DNA of 64,000 bases from Shewanella vesiculosa (GCF_021560015.1 NZ_CP073588.1:4014501-4078500); one strand, 5' to 3'; counted from the stretch's first letter, positions 1 through 10,951 are shown. Notes: generated by a model not told the origin, from the letters alone. Numbers and translations: made by a program.

Positions 1-936
1 ACGTTCTGGCATTCTGTCTTTGTTTAATAAAATGTCGGCATCGTCAAAATGGTTTAACAAGAATTGACGGAAACCTTCTTTGGAATTTTCAACAATCTTA
101 CCTTCGCGATAAGCTGCGCCATCCCAAATACGTGATGAATCAGGGGTGCCAACTTCATCCATGTAAATGAGTTTAGCGTTGCCGTCTTTATCGTTGACAT
201 AGCCAAACTCGAATTTGGTATCGACAAACACTTGGTCAAGCTTGGCTAGCGCATCAGATATTACCTTAAAGCCTTGCTTGAGCAGAACTTCATACAGGTC
301 GATATCTTGTGGTTTTTCAAAGCCAAATGCTTGGTAGTTGGCTTCAATATCACTGCGGCTAATATTGACGTCATCCTGTGCTGGCACACCAGGAATACCA
401 GCTAGAATACCTTTGGTAGACGGGGTGATTAGCAGTTCAGGTAGCTTTTGATCTTTGCTTAAGCCTTCTGGCAGGGTGATGCCACAAAAGACTCGTTCAC
501 CTTTTGAATAAGCACGCCACATTGAACCCGTTATGTACTGACGGCAAATCGCTTCCACTTTAATCGGGCGAGCTTTTTGAACGATCCACACAAAAGGGTG
601 TGGAATGTCTAAAATGTGGCTATCGGCTAAACCATTTTCAGCGAACAAGCCAAACCAATGATTAGAAATGGCATTGAGTGCTGCTCCTTTACCTGGGATC
701 CCCTGCAAGTTACCTTCGCCATGAAAAATGCAGTCAAATGCAGAAATGCGATCACTGATCACCATAATCGCCAGCGGAGTATCTTCAGGTACATCGTAAC
801 CTTTGTCGCGAATTAAGCGGCGGCTATCAGCATCTGTTAGCCAGTAAACACTGCGAACTTTACCACTGTGAACAGGCTTGTCGGTACGGATAGGTAAATC
901 ATTGTTAACTGCAAGAACGGAATCAGCAAGACTCAT
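1..936 (-). CDS. purC: Phosphoribosylaminoimidazole-succinocarboxamide synthase, C-terminus beyond the window
   Basis: SAICAR synthase joins L-aspartate to CAIR using ATP in cytosolic purine synthesis. Reading the minus strand from the ATG at 936 gives 312 open codons that run off the left edge, so the C-terminus is missing. Visible family motifs are SGKVRSVYW (ATP-binding N-lobe), SDRISAFDC, and [11 protein letters not shown] followed by WF. The length already exceeds the roughly 240-residue E. coli form, so this is the long type of about 365 residues that I recall from Shewanella and Vibrio. It is divergent from the EamA transporter, with about 210 bp between them. I found no convincing PurR operator there. 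Confidence 0.93.
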   Translation of the reverse strand, partial: MSLADSVLAVNNDLPIRTDKPVHSGKVRSVYWLTDADSRRLIRDKGYDVPEDTPLAIMVISDRISAFDCIFHGEGNLQGIPGKGAALNAISNHWFGLFAENGLADSHILDIPHPFVWIVQKARPIKVEAICRQYITGSMWRAYSKGERVFCGITLPEGLSKDQKLPELLITPSTKGILAGIPGVPAQDDVNISRSDIEANYQAFGFEKPQDIDLYEVLLKQGFKVISDALAKLDQVFVDTKFEFGYVNDKDGNAKLIYMDEVGTPDSSRIWDGAAYREGKIVENSKEGFRQFLLNHFDDADILLNKDRMPER

Positions 937-1146
937 GCGAGTGTTCCTTAGGTTGAAGGGCGTATAGGGTTTTTATGGCGGCTATTTTACCTGCATTAAA
1001 CGGGTTTGCCACGGGAAAGGGTGAGTTGAAATAGGCTTTTTTGTTATGCGAACAATCTTTGGGTAGTTTAGCAATATCTTGTTCAAGACTTTGTGAGGTT
1101 AATCAGGCAAAATTCATTTCCTAAATAGTGTTTGGAATAACAACAA

Positions 1147-2115
1147 TTGAACAGCGAACAAGAAAATATTAATAACCGTTTGGGGCTGATATTCGTGTCT
1201 ATTGCGGTATTTTTCTGGGGTATTTTGCCTATTGCGTTAAAGCTATCCGGTGGTTTTATTACCCCAGTTACCCTGACTTGGTTTCGGTTTGTCATGGCAT
1301 TAGTGGTGACCTTGTTAATTCAATGGCGCTTAGGTGCATTACGCCAATTTGTAGGACTGCCGGCAGCGATATGGATGAAATTGGTATTAGCTGGGGTATT
1401 GTTGATGTGCAACTACGTATCGTTTGTATATTCATTGGGCTATTTAGCCCCAGGCACTGCGCAGCTTAATTTTCAAACCGCACCGTTTTTTTTAGCCTTT
1501 GGCGGGGTGCTGTTTTTTAAAGAGCGCTTTAATGCATTTCAACTGAGTTGTTTTGCCACTCTAGGATTGGGGATGTTGATGTTTTTCCATCCACAGCTGG
1601 ATTTAAACCAAGCCAGCGATCATCAGGTATTGATTGGCATTATGATTGTGCAATTTTCGGTGATGTCGTGGACCAGTTATGCATTATTGCAGAAATCGGT
1701 AAGTCAGCGGTTATCACCCAGTAATGTGCTGTTATTTATTTACGCATTAGGCATTGTGCTTATGGCGCCATTTAGTGATTTTAGTCAGTTTGAAGCAATG
1801 ACATTAAACCAATGGTGGATCGTCCTGTTTTGTGGTGCCAACACCTTGATTGCATATGGCTGTTTTGGTCAAGCAATGCAATATTGGCCCACGGCACAAG
1901 TCAGTGCCATGTTGGCATTAACACCGGTATTGAGTTTTACTGCGACAGAAGTTGTGGTCAATCTTGGTTGGTGGAGCGGGGTATTTGCCGGTGCCGATAT
2001 TGATGTGTTGTCATTTGCTGGCATCGTTATGATTGTGTGTTCGGTGTTTGCCGTGCAAATTGTACCCTTGTATCAAAAGCGTAAGCAGGCCAAAGCGTTC
2101 AGGACTGTACTATAG
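1147..2115 (+). CDS. EamA/DMT-family inner-membrane transporter
   Basis: A predicted metabolite exporter of the drug/metabolite transporter superfamily, substrate unknown. The 322-residue protein is almost entirely hydrophobic with about ten membrane segments. It shows the two-fold EamA repeat: the first half begins LIFVSIAVFFWG and the second VLIGIMIVQFSVMSW. The N-terminal hydrophilic stretch and the basic C-terminal tail (KRKQAK) are probably cytoplasmic. The frame is closed by a stop at 1138, so the TTG at 1147 is the first usable start, with only a weak ribosome binding site. The family call is secure; the substrate cannot be told from sequence. Confidence 0.85.
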   Translation: MNSEQENINNRLGLIFVSIAVFFWGILPIALKLSGGFITPVTLTWFRFVMALVVTLLIQWRLGALRQFVGLPAAIWMKLVLAGVLLMCNYVSFVYSLGYLAPGTAQLNFQTAPFFLAFGGVLFFKERFNAFQLSCFATLGLGMLMFFHPQLDLNQASDHQVLIGIMIVQFSVMSWTSYALLQKSVSQRLSPSNVLLFIYALGIVLMAPFSDFSQFEAMTLNQWWIVLFCGANTLIAYGCFGQAMQYWPTAQVSAMLALTPVLSFTATEVVVNLGWWSGVFAGADIDVLSFAGIVMIVCSVFAVQIVPLYQKRKQAKAFRTVL

Positions 2116-2138
2116 TACTTTAGTGATACGGATTATCA

Positions 2139-2365
2139 CTAGGGTCGCTTCGCTGCTAGGGCGGACTGCGTCCTGCTAGAAAATGATAACAAGCGAACGC
2201 TGCGCTCACGGATAAAACGGTCTAGCGCCTAATCTCTCTCGTCATCTCTCTCGTCATCGCTTGCTATCTCAGGAATAGGGACAGCTTCGCTGCTAAGATT
2301 TTATAGCATCTAGCAGCGTAGCGATCTAGGCTCTTGCTATAGCATCTAGCCGTGTAGCGACCTAG
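2139..2365. repeat. Cluster of CTAG-bounded imperfect repeats
   Basis: Three 20-21 bp units begin and end with CTAG: 2139-2159, 2310-2329 and 2346-2365. The last two share the pattern CTAGC-N-G-N-GTAGCGA-Y-CTAG. The first is the same motif in the opposite orientation (GGTCGCTTCGCTG core). A partial copy, GCTTCGCTGCTA, lies near 2284-2295. The stretch between the EamA gene and the deaD terminator has no credible ORF, so this is intergenic repeat DNA. Whether it is dispersed genome-wide cannot be seen from one window. Confidence 0.6.
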
Positions 2366-2483
2366 AACCTAGAAATAGTGGGAATAACCATTTTCCTTAA
2401 TCATCCTCCCACCTAATGGTAATAGGCAGGTTGATGGGTATTAATTATTTTCAAACTTATTTTGTAGAATAGAAACTAAAAAC

Positions 2484-2511
2484 AAAAATGGAGCCCTTAG
2501 GCTCCATTTTT
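2484..2511 (-). terminator. Rho-independent terminator of deaD
   Basis: A perfect 12-bp stem (2484-2495 with 2500-2511) and a CTTA loop lie about 20 bases past the deaD stop. The minus strand reads GGAGCC, loop, GGCTCC, then a T run. Because A and T runs flank both sides it could also work on the plus strand. Confidence 0.88.
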
Positions 2512-2531
2512 TGTGTCATTCAACTGAATGA

Positions 2532-4421
2532 TTAACCGTTGTCACGTGGCTTACGTGGACGACGTTCTGCACTTGCAGGGCGGTCACTAGCCGGACGATC
2601 ACCCGCTGGGCGGTCAGTACGTGGACGGTCACTACGAGCACGATCACTACGTGGACGACGTGGAGCGCCTGCGCCGCGAGTCGTGTCAGCGAACACTTCA
2701 TCACCCGCTTCACGAATGTTTAAAGGACGACCACAAACACGCACTTTTCTTAGGTGTGAAAGGATGTCTTTAGGCATTCCGTCTGGTAAATCAACTGTTG
2801 TGACTTGATCAAACAATTGGATTTGACCAATGAAACGGCTGTCGATGTTTGCTTCGTTAGCAATTGCACCAACGATGTTACCTACACCAACACCATTTTC
2901 ACGACCTACATCGATAACATAACGATTCATTTTCACGTCTGGGTTATCTTTTAAGCCTTCTGCATCACCAAAGCTGTTTGGTGCTGGACGGCTGCTACGC
3001 TCGCCACGGTCACTGCGTTCACGACGTGGACGATCGCCACGGTCGCTATTGCGGTCACCACGGTCGCTACTACCACGTTCGTCACGTGAATCACGTTGAC
3101 GCTCGGTAATAGTCGGTAACTGTAGTGGACGTTCTTGCTGTACTTGTTGTAACAAAGCAGCAGCCAGTAAATCGGTATCAACTTCAAGTTGTTGACATAA
3201 TTCTGCGACAGCATTTTTCATGAAATCTAAGTCACCGTTGATGGTTTCTTGGATTTGCTCGCCTAAACGAGATAAACGACGCTCTGCAACTGATTCAGGG
3301 CTAGGTACTTTCATTGGCGAAATACGGCTGTTTGTAGCACGTTCGATAGTGCGTAACATGCGCATTTCACGATTGGTTACAAATAGAATTGCCATACCAG
3401 TACGACCAGCACGACCAGTACGACCGATACGGTGTACATAGGCTTCTGAATCATAAGGAATATCGTAGTTTACTACGTGACCAATACGTTCAACGTCTAG
3501 ACCACGAGCCGCAACGTCAGTCGCGATTAAAATATCTAACTTGCCGCGCTTAAGCTGCTCTACAGCACGCTCACGAGCTTGCTGATTCATGTCACCATGT
3601 AATGGCGATGAAGCATAACCACGGGCTTCTAATTTTTCTGCTAATTCAACACAGCTGTTACGGGTACGAACGAAGATGATAATACCTTCAGTATTTTCAA
3701 CTTCTAAAACACGTACTAACGCTTCTAGTTTATTGTGTTGTGATACTTGCACATAACGTTGGTCAATAGACTCAACTGTTGTCTGGCTAGACGCTATGCT
3801 GATATTCACTGGGTTAGATAAGTGCTTAGCTGCAACGCGCTTAATTTGCTCAGGCATAGTCGCTGAGAATAATGCAAGTTGGCTATCAGCAGGCTTGTGC
3901 TCTAATACCCATTCGATATCGTCGATGAAGCCCATTTTTAGCATTTCATCGGCTTCGTCTAATACTAACGCTTTTAAGCTATCTAGTTTTAATGTGCCAC
4001 GACGCATGTGATCCATTACACGACCTGGAGTACCAACAATCACTTGTGGTCCACGCTTAAGGGCGTTTAATTGTTGTTGCATGCTTTGACCACCGTAAAT
4101 CGGTAGTACGTGGAAGCCTTTCATGAATTTGGCATAACTACCAAATGCTTCGGCAACTTGAACCGCTAATTCGCGGGTTGGAGCTAACACCAAAATCTGT
4201 GGAGCATTGATTTTCATGTCGATTTTGTTTAGTAAAGGCAGGGCAAATGCGCCTGTTTTACCAGTACCAGTTTGTGCTTGACCGATAATATCTTTACCAG
4301 CCATAAGCGGGTCGATACTCGCAGCTTGAATTGGAGTTGGGTTTTCATAACCTAACTCGTCAAGCGAACGCAACAAAGACTCAGACAGGCCGAGTTCGCG
4401 GAAAGTTCTTTCAGATGACAT
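2532..4421 (-). CDS. deaD: ATP-dependent DEAD-box RNA helicase DeaD (CsdA)
   Basis: Cytosolic RNA helicase that unwinds structured RNA during ribosome assembly and cold adaptation. The 629-residue protein shows the ordered motifs: Q motif (PTPIQ, about 28-32), Walker A AQTGTGKT (49-56), PTRELA, DEAD near 155, SAT, then in the second RecA lobe ARGLD and HRIGRTGRAGR. A DbpA-like RNA-binding domain follows (KMNRYVIDVGRENGVG region), and the tail is rich in RSDR/DRP repeats, as in long DeaD proteins. The coding repeats near 2560-2680 reflect that tail. A strong promoter about 100 bases upstream leaves a long leader, which fits the long cold-shock leader of E. coli csdA. Confidence 0.96.
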   Translation of the reverse strand: MSSERTFRELGLSESLLRSLDELGYENPTPIQAASIDPLMAGKDIIGQAQTGTGKTGAFALPLLNKIDMKINAPQILVLAPTRELAVQVAEAFGSYAKFMKGFHVLPIYGGQSMQQQLNALKRGPQVIVGTPGRVMDHMRRGTLKLDSLKALVLDEADEMLKMGFIDDIEWVLEHKPADSQLALFSATMPEQIKRVAAKHLSNPVNISIASSQTTVESIDQRYVQVSQHNKLEALVRVLEVENTEGIIIFVRTRNSCVELAEKLEARGYASSPLHGDMNQQARERAVEQLKRGKLDILIATDVAARGLDVERIGHVVNYDIPYDSEAYVHRIGRTGRAGRTGMAILFVTNREMRMLRTIERATNSRISPMKVPSPESVAERRLSRLGEQIQETINGDLDFMKNAVAELCQQLEVDTDLLAAALLQQVQQERPLQLPTITERQRDSRDERGSSDRGDRNSDRGDRPRRERSDRGERSSRPAPNSFGDAEGLKDNPDVKMNRYVIDVGRENGVGVGNIVGAIANEANIDSRFIGQIQLFDQVTTVDLPDGMPKDILSHLRKVRVCGRPLNIREAGDEVFADTTRGAGAPRRPRSDRARSDRPRTDRPAGDRPASDRPASAERRPRKPRDNG

Positions 4422-4526
4422 TGAGTTGTAGCCTTGTGGATGCGCACGAAGTTCGGAAGCTCGTGCTAAAGTTTCACAGACAGAAAATCAACCCCGTGTC
4501 GATTTCCCGCGCCGATAAGGGGGCGT

Positions 4527-4555
4527 ATTATAGCAGCAAGATTGCAAGTTGACCA
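4527..4555 (-). promoter_or_regulatory. Sigma-70 promoter of deaD
   Basis: On the minus strand a consensus -10 TATAAT (4532-4527) is preceded by 17 bases and a -35 TGGTCA (4555-4550, four of six consensus positions). Transcription would start near 4520, giving a leader of about 100 nucleotides before the deaD ATG. No other ORF fits this orientation. Confidence 0.7.
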
Positions 4556-4675
4556 CGTAAAAACTGAAAATAAACATTAATTTGGCCATTAAAGCTGAAG
4601 ATTGGCCTGATTCTTGATTTTTAAAATCTGTTAATTGATTGAAAAGTGAACACTTGTTGTCGCAGATTAAGCGAT

Positions 4676-5659
4676 TTATGGGGCTTTGGTCAGCTTATCG
4701 ATACTGATCATTTGATACACTGTTTCAGCAACCGCCACGATGAAGTCTATGTCTAAAGTATCGATTGTGTCTTCGGGTGTATGGTATTGAGCATGCGGTG
4801 GCACCCCAAAGTACACCCAAGGATAACCCGCTTGGTGAAATGGATAATGATCAGATGCCCTAAGCCAGTCGGTTTTATTCATCCTTCCACTTAACAAATT
4901 GCTGCGATGAGTCTTAATGCATAATTGAGTTTTTTGCATTAATTCTTGCTCAATCGATTCAAAATCAACTAGGTTTTTCTGGCCTTCCATGTAAATGGCT
5001 TTGCGACGATCGGGATGACCTATCATGTCTAAATTGATGCTCAGTTCAATTTCCATTTGTGGATATTGTTGTAATAAGGCAACTAAAGCATAGCTACCAT
5101 ATAGGCCGGGCTCTTCTGCGTCAGTAGCCACTAGCATTAAGTTCACATCATCTAACGGCGGATCACCTTGCCATTGGGCTGCAATCGCCATCATTCCTGC
5201 AATACCTGATGCATTATCATCGGCTCCTGGATAGCGTTTACTGGCTGTTTGACCTAAGTGATCGTAGTGGGCAGTAATAACTCGCCATCGGTTGGAATTG
5301 GTTTTTGCCGCAATAGTGGCAATGATATTGACTCCTGAGGCGGTCGAAAATTGATAATCATAACTAAATGGTACGGCAAATGTTGCTTGCCAGGGTTGTA
5401 ATCCCATTTCAGCAAAGCGTTTGATTAAGAACTCTTGCGTGAGGCGAGCACCTTGCGTGGCGGTTTTGCGCCCTTGAAATTCTGCAGTGGTTAAGATTGA
5501 GATATCTTGGGTGATTTGTTGATGAGCATCGGGCCAGCTGCTTAGTATAGCTGATGAGCATTGGCGCGGCGTTTGACTACAGCCGCTGAGTAAGGCTATT
5601 GATAAGCCACACCATAAGCCAAAGCTAACCACCTTAAAACAAGTTTGAGCAGTAAACAT
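4676..5659 (-). CDS. M28-family zinc peptidase, lipoprotein
   Basis: A predicted exported metallo-aminopeptidase. The N-terminus is a lipoprotein signal with lipobox LLSGC (lipidated Cys27). The M28 metal-site motifs follow in order: HYDHLG (His ligand), DDNASG (bridging Asp), EEPGLYGS (catalytic Glu and Glu ligand), NLDMIGHPD (Asp ligand) and a late His in the PPHAQYHTPED region. At 327 residues it is one catalytic domain without extra modules. A GAGGAG ribosome binding site precedes the ATG. It lies 40 bp downstream of uvrA on the same strand, so it may be cotranscribed, but no functional link is implied. The substrate is not predictable. Confidence 0.85.
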   Translation of the reverse strand: MFTAQTCFKVVSFGLWCGLSIALLSGCSQTPRQCSSAILSSWPDAHQQITQDISILTTAEFQGRKTATQGARLTQEFLIKRFAEMGLQPWQATFAVPFSYDYQFSTASGVNIIATIAAKTNSNRWRVITAHYDHLGQTASKRYPGADDNASGIAGMMAIAAQWQGDPPLDDVNLMLVATDAEEPGLYGSYALVALLQQYPQMEIELSINLDMIGHPDRRKAIYMEGQKNLVDFESIEQELMQKTQLCIKTHRSNLLSGRMNKTDWLRASDHYPFHQAGYPWVYFGVPPHAQYHTPEDTIDTLDIDFIVAVAETVYQMISIDKLTKAP

Positions 5660-5699
5660 GGGTGTTATCTCCTCTTATTTGCTTAAGGTGGCGGCTTGG

Positions 5700-8552
5700 T
5701 TATTTCATTTTTGCACGTTGTTTGTGAAGCGCCAACATTGGCTTTAAAAATCTAGCGGTATGCGATTGAGGATGTTCAGCTACATCTTCTGGAGTGCCAG
5801 CAGCTAAAATCATGCCGCCGCCAGCGCCACCTTCAGGGCCTAAATCAATAATCCAATCTGCGGTTTTTATCACATCTAAATTATGTTCAATCACTACCAC
5901 AGTGTTGCCATGAGATTTCAAGCGATGCAGTACATCTAACAATAGTTGAATGTCGGCAAAGTGCAGTCCTGTAGTGGGTTCATCCAAAATATACAAGGTT
6001 TTTCCGGTATCGCGTTTAGACAACTCTTTAGCCAGTTTTACTCGTTGAGCTTCACCCCCAGACAAGGTCGTTGCACTTTGGCCTAAGCGAATATACGCCA
6101 AGCCGACATCGATTAAGGTTTGCAGTTTGCGCGCAATAGAGGGAATGGCATCAAAATAGACGCGAGCATCTTCAACGGTCATCTGCAGCACTTCGTGAAT
6201 GTTTTTGCCTTTGTATTTTACTTCTAAGGTTTCACGGTTATAACGCTTACCTTTACACGAATCGCAAGGCACATAAACATCAGGTAGAAAGTGCATTTCG
6301 ACTTTAATTAAACCATCACCTTGGCAGGCTTCACAACGACCGCCTTTGACGTTAAACGAGAAGCGCCCCACTTGATAACCCCGGGTACGTGATTCTTGCG
6401 TGCCAGCAAACAGCTCACGGATTGGGGTAAAAATACCGGTATAAGTAGCAGGGTTTGAACGCGGTGTGCGACCAATGGGGCTTTGGTCAATATCAACGAC
6501 TTTGTCACAATGCTCCATGCCTTCAATGCTTCTATAAGGCGCAGGTTCATCGACGGTAGCGCCATTGAGCATCCTATGGGCTATTTTAAAGAAGGTGTCG
6601 TTAATCAGTGTCGATTTACCTGAGCCAGATACCCCGGTAATACAAGTAAATAAGCCAACAGGTATGGTTAAATCAACATCTCTTAGGTTATTACCCGATG
6701 CGCCAAATAGTTCAATCACTTGTTTTGGGTTCATCGGCGTGCGCTCGTCACTAATGTGAATTTGCTTTTTACCGGAAATATACTGACCCGTGACCGATGC
6801 TTCACAGTTAAGAATGTCTTCTAAGGTACCGTCACAAATTACTTCGCCGCCATGCACACCAGCACCTGGGCCGATATCAATAACATGGTCTGCAAGGCGA
6901 ATAGCATCTTCGTCGTGTTCAACCACAATGACGGTATTGCCCAAATCACGTAGGTGAATAAGAGTTTGCAGTAAGCGTTCATTATCGCGTTGATGCAAGC
7001 CGATTGACGGTTCGTCCAGCACGTACATTACGCCTACTAGCCCGGCACCGATTTGGCTGGCTAAGCGAATGCGTTGTGCTTCGCCACCTGATAAGGTTTC
7101 GGCTGATCGCGATAAGCTCAAATAGTTAAGGCCAACATTAACCAAAAAACCTAAACGTTGGCTGATCTCTTTTAATATTTTTTCGGCAATCTGTGCACGT
7201 TGCCCTGCAAACTCAACTGTGTCGAAATACTGTTTGGCTTCGCCAATTGACCACGTGGTGAGCTGCGGTAGATTGAGTTCGCCAATAAACACGTTACGGG
7301 CTTCTTCACGTAAGCGCGAACCACCACAGCTGTTACACGGTTGCATATTAATAAATTTAGACAACTCATCGCGCACCGAATTACTTTCGGTTTCGCGGTA
7401 GCGGCGATCCATATTATTTAAAATGCCTTCAAACGGATGGTTACGCACCACCACATCACCGCGATCGTTGATGTATTTAAAGGCAATACTTTGTTTGCCT
7501 GAACCGTATAGAACAATCTTTTTGATTTTGTCACTCAGCTCGGCATAGGGTTTTTCAACGTCGAACTTATAATGCTCGGCGAGTGAGCTGAGCATTTGAA
7601 AATAATAAAAGTTGCGTCTGTCCCAACCTCTAATGGCGCCGCCGGCTAAGGATAATTCATCGTTAGCGATCACTCGGTCGGGATCAAAAAACTGCTGTAC
7701 ACCTAAACCGTCACAGGTTTGGCACGCCCCAGCGGGATTGTTAAACGAAAAGATCCGCGGCTCAAGTTCTGCCATCGAATAGCCACAGTGCGGACAGGCA
7801 AAGTTAGCCGAAAAAATCAGTTCTTCTTTACTGCTATCTTCCATGCTGGCTATTTTGGCAATACCGCCAGACAGCTCTAATGCGGTTTCAAATGACTCCG
7901 CTAAACGCTGTTTCATGTCTTCACGTACTTTGAAGCGGTCAACGACCACTTCAATAGTGTGTTTAATGTGTAAATCTAATGTTGGTGGATCGGTTAAGTC
8001 ACACACCTCGCCATCAATACGCGCACGGATATATCCCTGTGCTGATAAGCTTTCCAGCAGTTTAACGTGTTCGCCTTTACGATCATTAACCACAGGCGCG
8101 AGCAGCATTTGGCGACTGTCTGCTGGCATGGCCAACACTTTATCAACCATTTGGCTAACCGTTTGCGCCGACAAAGGCTGATTATGTGTTGGACAGCGCG
8201 GTTCGCCCACTCGGGCAAACAGCAAGCGTAAGTAGTCATAGATTTCGGTAATAGTACCGACCGTTGAACGCGGATTATGTGAAGTGGATTTTTGTTCAAT
8301 TGAAATGGCGGGGCTTAAGCCTTCAATATGATCAACATCAGGTTTTTCCATTAAGCTCAAGAATTGACGAGCATAGGCTGACAGCGATTCAACATAGCGA
8401 CGTTGGCCTTCTGCATACAAGGTATCGAAGGCTAATGATGATTTTCCTGAACCGGATAACCCAGTTATCACAATAAGTTTGTCACGGGGAATGGTTAGAT
8501 TGATATTTTTAAGATTGTGGGTTCGGGCACCGCGTATTTCAATTTTATCCAT
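5700..8552 (-). CDS. uvrA: Excinuclease ABC subunit A
   Basis: Damage-recognition ATPase of nucleotide excision repair, acting as a UvrA dimer with UvrB. All family landmarks are present in 950 residues: first Walker A GLSGSGKS (31-38), zinc-finger cysteines CPHC and CQTC in the first insertion, signature [12 protein letters not shown], second Walker [10 protein letters not shown], zinc module CEAC...CDSC, second signature [12 protein letters not shown], and Walker B segments ending in LDEPS and LDEPT. The length is typical. It is divergent from the YajR-type exporter. I looked for a LexA box in the 255-bp gap and did not find one, although E. coli uvrA is LexA-regulated. Confidence 0.98.
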   Translation of the reverse strand: MDKIEIRGARTHNLKNINLTIPRDKLIVITGLSGSGKSSLAFDTLYAEGQRRYVESLSAYARQFLSLMEKPDVDHIEGLSPAISIEQKSTSHNPRSTVGTITEIYDYLRLLFARVGEPRCPTHNQPLSAQTVSQMVDKVLAMPADSRQMLLAPVVNDRKGEHVKLLESLSAQGYIRARIDGEVCDLTDPPTLDLHIKHTIEVVVDRFKVREDMKQRLAESFETALELSGGIAKIASMEDSSKEELIFSANFACPHCGYSMAELEPRIFSFNNPAGACQTCDGLGVQQFFDPDRVIANDELSLAGGAIRGWDRRNFYYFQMLSSLAEHYKFDVEKPYAELSDKIKKIVLYGSGKQSIAFKYINDRGDVVVRNHPFEGILNNMDRRYRETESNSVRDELSKFINMQPCNSCGGSRLREEARNVFIGELNLPQLTTWSIGEAKQYFDTVEFAGQRAQIAEKILKEISQRLGFLVNVGLNYLSLSRSAETLSGGEAQRIRLASQIGAGLVGVMYVLDEPSIGLHQRDNERLLQTLIHLRDLGNTVIVVEHDEDAIRLADHVIDIGPGAGVHGGEVICDGTLEDILNCEASVTGQYISGKKQIHISDERTPMNPKQVIELFGASGNNLRDVDLTIPVGLFTCITGVSGSGKSTLINDTFFKIAHRMLNGATVDEPAPYRSIEGMEHCDKVVDIDQSPIGRTPRSNPATYTGIFTPIRELFAGTQESRTRGYQVGRFSFNVKGGRCEACQGDGLIKVEMHFLPDVYVPCDSCKGKRYNRETLEVKYKGKNIHEVLQMTVEDARVYFDAIPSIARKLQTLIDVGLAYIRLGQSATTLSGGEAQRVKLAKELSKRDTGKTLYILDEPTTGLHFADIQLLLDVLHRLKSHGNTVVVIEHNLDVIKTADWIIDLGPEGGAGGGMILAAGTPEDVAEHPQSHTARFLKPMLALHKQRAKMK

Positions 8553-8807
8553 CGTTTCACTCTATGACTTATGTAAATAAAACAGCGATCAGTATCGCAT
8601 AGTTTGCTAGCTGACTTCATATCAATTTTGATTAAGTCGATTTTATGGTACGCATCGAACCGCGCTAAAGTTCAGGACTAAAATTTAACATGTACAAATA
8701 AAAGACCTTATATACAAAACTGTGATTTCCTTTTGAGCTAATTTATGACGCTGTGATAATATGCGCATCTTATAATATTGTTGAATGACTTATCGAAGGG
8801 CAACAGC

Positions 8808-10175
8808 ATGGCCAGTAATGGACTGTCGGGTATGGAGAAAAAGGTCGCATTTTCGTTAGCCAGTGTGTTTGGCTTACGCATGATGGGCTTGTTTATGATT
8901 ATGCCTGTCTTCGCGCTGTATGGTCAGCATTTAGAAGGTTTCTCGCCGCTTTGGGTTGGTATTGCCATTGGTGCCTACGGATTAACTCAAGCTTTTTTAC
9001 AGATCCCTATGGGGATTTTGTCCGACAAATACGGACGAAAGCCAATTATTCTTGGTGGTTTAGTCTTGTTTGCCATTGGGAGTTTAATTGCTGCATCGTC
9101 TGACCATATTTACGGTGTGGTGTTTGGCCGCGCAGTACAGGGTATGGGCGCCATTGCTGCGGCAGTGCTAGCACTTGCTGCCGACTTAACCCGAGACGAA
9201 CAACGTACCAAAGTCATGGCCATTATCGGCATGTGCATTGGTTTTTCATTCGCCTTGTCATTATTGGTTGGACCGATTGTAGCGCAATACATGGGCTTAA
9301 CTGGGCTGTTTTTGTTAACTGCAGTGTTAGCGGTATTGGGGATGTTGATAGTGCAGTTTTTTGTGCCTAATCCTATTCGCCATGCGCCTAAAGGCGATAC
9401 CGTCGCGACACCGACAAAACTTAAACGTATGTTGCAAGACCCACAGCTGTTTCGCTTAGATGCTGGGATTTTTATTCTGCATTTAGTGCTCACCGCTGTG
9501 TTTGTTGCATTGCCGCTCGATTTAGTTGATGCCGGCTTAGTGAAAGAAAAACATTGGATGCTGTATTTCCCCGCTTTTGTTGGTGCCTTTTTCTTAATGG
9601 TGCCATTAATCATTATTGGGGTTAAACGCAACAATACTAAAACCATGTTTCAAATCGCGTTGATCATCATGATGGTATCACTGGCGGCGATGGGGCTTTA
9701 TGCCAACAACCTCTGGGTGTTAAGTGGCGCAGTGGTATTATTTTTTACCGGTTTTAATTACCTCGAAGCATCATTGCCGAGTTTAATTGCTAAGTTTTGT
9801 CCTGTTGGCGATAAAGGGTCGGCTATGGGCGTGTATTCAACCAGCCAGTTTTTAGGTGCATTCTGTGGCGGCATGTTAGGCGGCGGAGCCTATCAACTTG
9901 TTGGCGCTTCTGGGGTGTTTTTTGTCGCATTAGGGCTAATGTGTGTGTGGTTATTGTTAACTATAGGCATGCAAAAACCTGTGTTATTGAAAAGCTATAC
10001 GCTTGAAGCAACAGTAAAAGATAAATCCGACGCACAAAATATGGCCAGTAGTTTGTCGCAACTAATCGGTGTTGTCGAGGCCATAGTCGTGCTTGAAGAT
10101 AAAGTGGCTTATTTAAAGGTCGATGATAAATTCAATTTAAGCGAAGCGCGAGCTGTGTTAGGCTCTGTGAATTAG
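8808..10175 (+). CDS. yajR: MFS exporter of the YajR type
   Basis: Inner-membrane major facilitator protein, probably a proton-coupled exporter of unknown substrate. The 455 residues carry about twelve membrane segments and the loop 2-3 signature GILSDKYGRK (MFS motif A). A soluble C-terminal domain of about 65 residues (from the KSYTLEATV region to the end) matches the YAM domain of E. coli YajR in place and size. An upstream TTG at 8778 is in frame, but GAAGGG sits about seven bases before the ATG at 8808, so I use that start. It is followed by ssb 65 bp downstream. The symbol rests on architecture and is less certain than the family. Confidence 0.85.
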   Translation: MASNGLSGMEKKVAFSLASVFGLRMMGLFMIMPVFALYGQHLEGFSPLWVGIAIGAYGLTQAFLQIPMGILSDKYGRKPIILGGLVLFAIGSLIAASSDHIYGVVFGRAVQGMGAIAAAVLALAADLTRDEQRTKVMAIIGMCIGFSFALSLLVGPIVAQYMGLTGLFLLTAVLAVLGMLIVQFFVPNPIRHAPKGDTVATPTKLKRMLQDPQLFRLDAGIFILHLVLTAVFVALPLDLVDAGLVKEKHWMLYFPAFVGAFFLMVPLIIIGVKRNNTKTMFQIALIIMMVSLAAMGLYANNLWVLSGAVVLFFTGFNYLEASLPSLIAKFCPVGDKGSAMGVYSTSQFLGAFCGGMLGGGAYQLVGASGVFFVALGLMCVWLLLTIGMQKPVLLKSYTLEATVKDKSDAQNMASSLSQLIGVVEAIVVLEDKVAYLKVDDKFNLSEARAVLGSVN

Positions 10176-10240
10176 ATCGTGTTGATCGTACAGCTTAGTA
10201 TTCAGATAAAGTAAACAGATAAAAATCTCAGGAGATTTCG

Positions 10241-10951
10241 ATGGCCAGTCGTGGTGTGAATAAAGTAATTTTGGTAGGTAACTTAGGTAAAGATCCTGAG
10301 GTTCGTTACATGCCAAACGGCAACGCCGTAGCCAACTTTACTATAGCGACAAGTGAGTCGTGGAAAGACCAGCAAGGTCAAATGCAAGAACGTACTGAGT
10401 GGCATAACATTGTGATGTATCGCCGTCTTGCAGAAATTGCTGGCGAGTACTTAAAAAAAGGCTCTAAAGTTTATTTAGAAGGCAAATTGCAAACCAGTAA
10501 ATGGCAAGATCAGGCTACCGGTCAAGACCGTTACAAGACTGAAATTAACGCGATGGAAATGCAAATGTTAGACAGCCGCAACTCTGGTGATAACAGCGGT
10601 GGTGGTCAATATCAGGGACAAGGTCAAAGCTCTGGACAAAACATGGGACAACAACAGTCTCGTCCTGCACCGGCTCCTCAAGCTCGTCCGCCACAGGCAC
10701 AATACAACCAAGCAGCACCTGCCACAGGTAATGCAGCTTACCAAGCTCAGCCAAATGCCGGTCAGCAAGGCGGTTATCAGCAACAGGCTGCGCCAGCACA
10801 ACAAGCTGCACCAGCTTACGCACCAAAGCCAGCGGCACCACAGGGTAATTTCCAACCACAAAATGCCCCTGCACAGCGTCCTGCTCCACAGCCACAGCAA
10901 AATTTCACCCCAGATTTAGATGAAGGTTGGGATGACGATATCCCGTTTTAG
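10241..10951 (+). CDS. ssb: Single-stranded DNA-binding protein
   Basis: Coats single-stranded DNA and recruits repair and replication proteins through its C-terminal tip. The first ~110 residues are the OB fold (begins [20 protein letters not shown]). A long Gln/Pro/Ala/Gly-rich linker follows (about 115-220), then the acidic tip [10 protein letters not shown], the conserved docking peptide. The 236-residue length is long for SSB because of the linker. AGGAG precedes the ATG. A near-identical copy of the last codons and stop lies 7 kb downstream at 17975-18011. No LexA box was found upstream. Confidence 0.97.
   Translation: MASRGVNKVILVGNLGKDPEVRYMPNGNAVANFTIATSESWKDQQGQMQERTEWHNIVMYRRLAEIAGEYLKKGSKVYLEGKLQTSKWQDQATGQDRYKTEINAMEMQMLDSRNSGDNSGGGQYQGQGQSSGQNMGQQQSRPAPAPQARPPQAQYNQAAPATGNAAYQAQPNAGQQGGYQQQAAPAQQAAPAYAPKPAAPQGNFQPQNAPAQRPAPQPQQNFTPDLDEGWDDDIPF

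Noticed and set aside
937..1146. PurR operator between purC and the EamA gene
   Set aside because: An ACGGGTTTGCC-like stretch has the wrong spacing for the PurR consensus.
2539..2808. Arg/Gly-rich plus-strand ORF opposite the deaD tail
   Set aside because: It is the reverse of the RSDR-repeat coding region; its repeats come from that tail.
8553..8807. LexA box in the uvrA-yajR gap
   Set aside because: No CTG-N10-CAG pair is present; CTG triplets at several places lack the matching half.
9110..9646. Minus-strand ORF of 178 codons inside the MFS gene
   Set aside because: It is antisense to a clearly coding membrane protein and has the biased composition of a shadow frame.
10176..10240. LexA box before ssb
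   Set aside because: No CTG-N10-CAG pair in the 65-bp gap.
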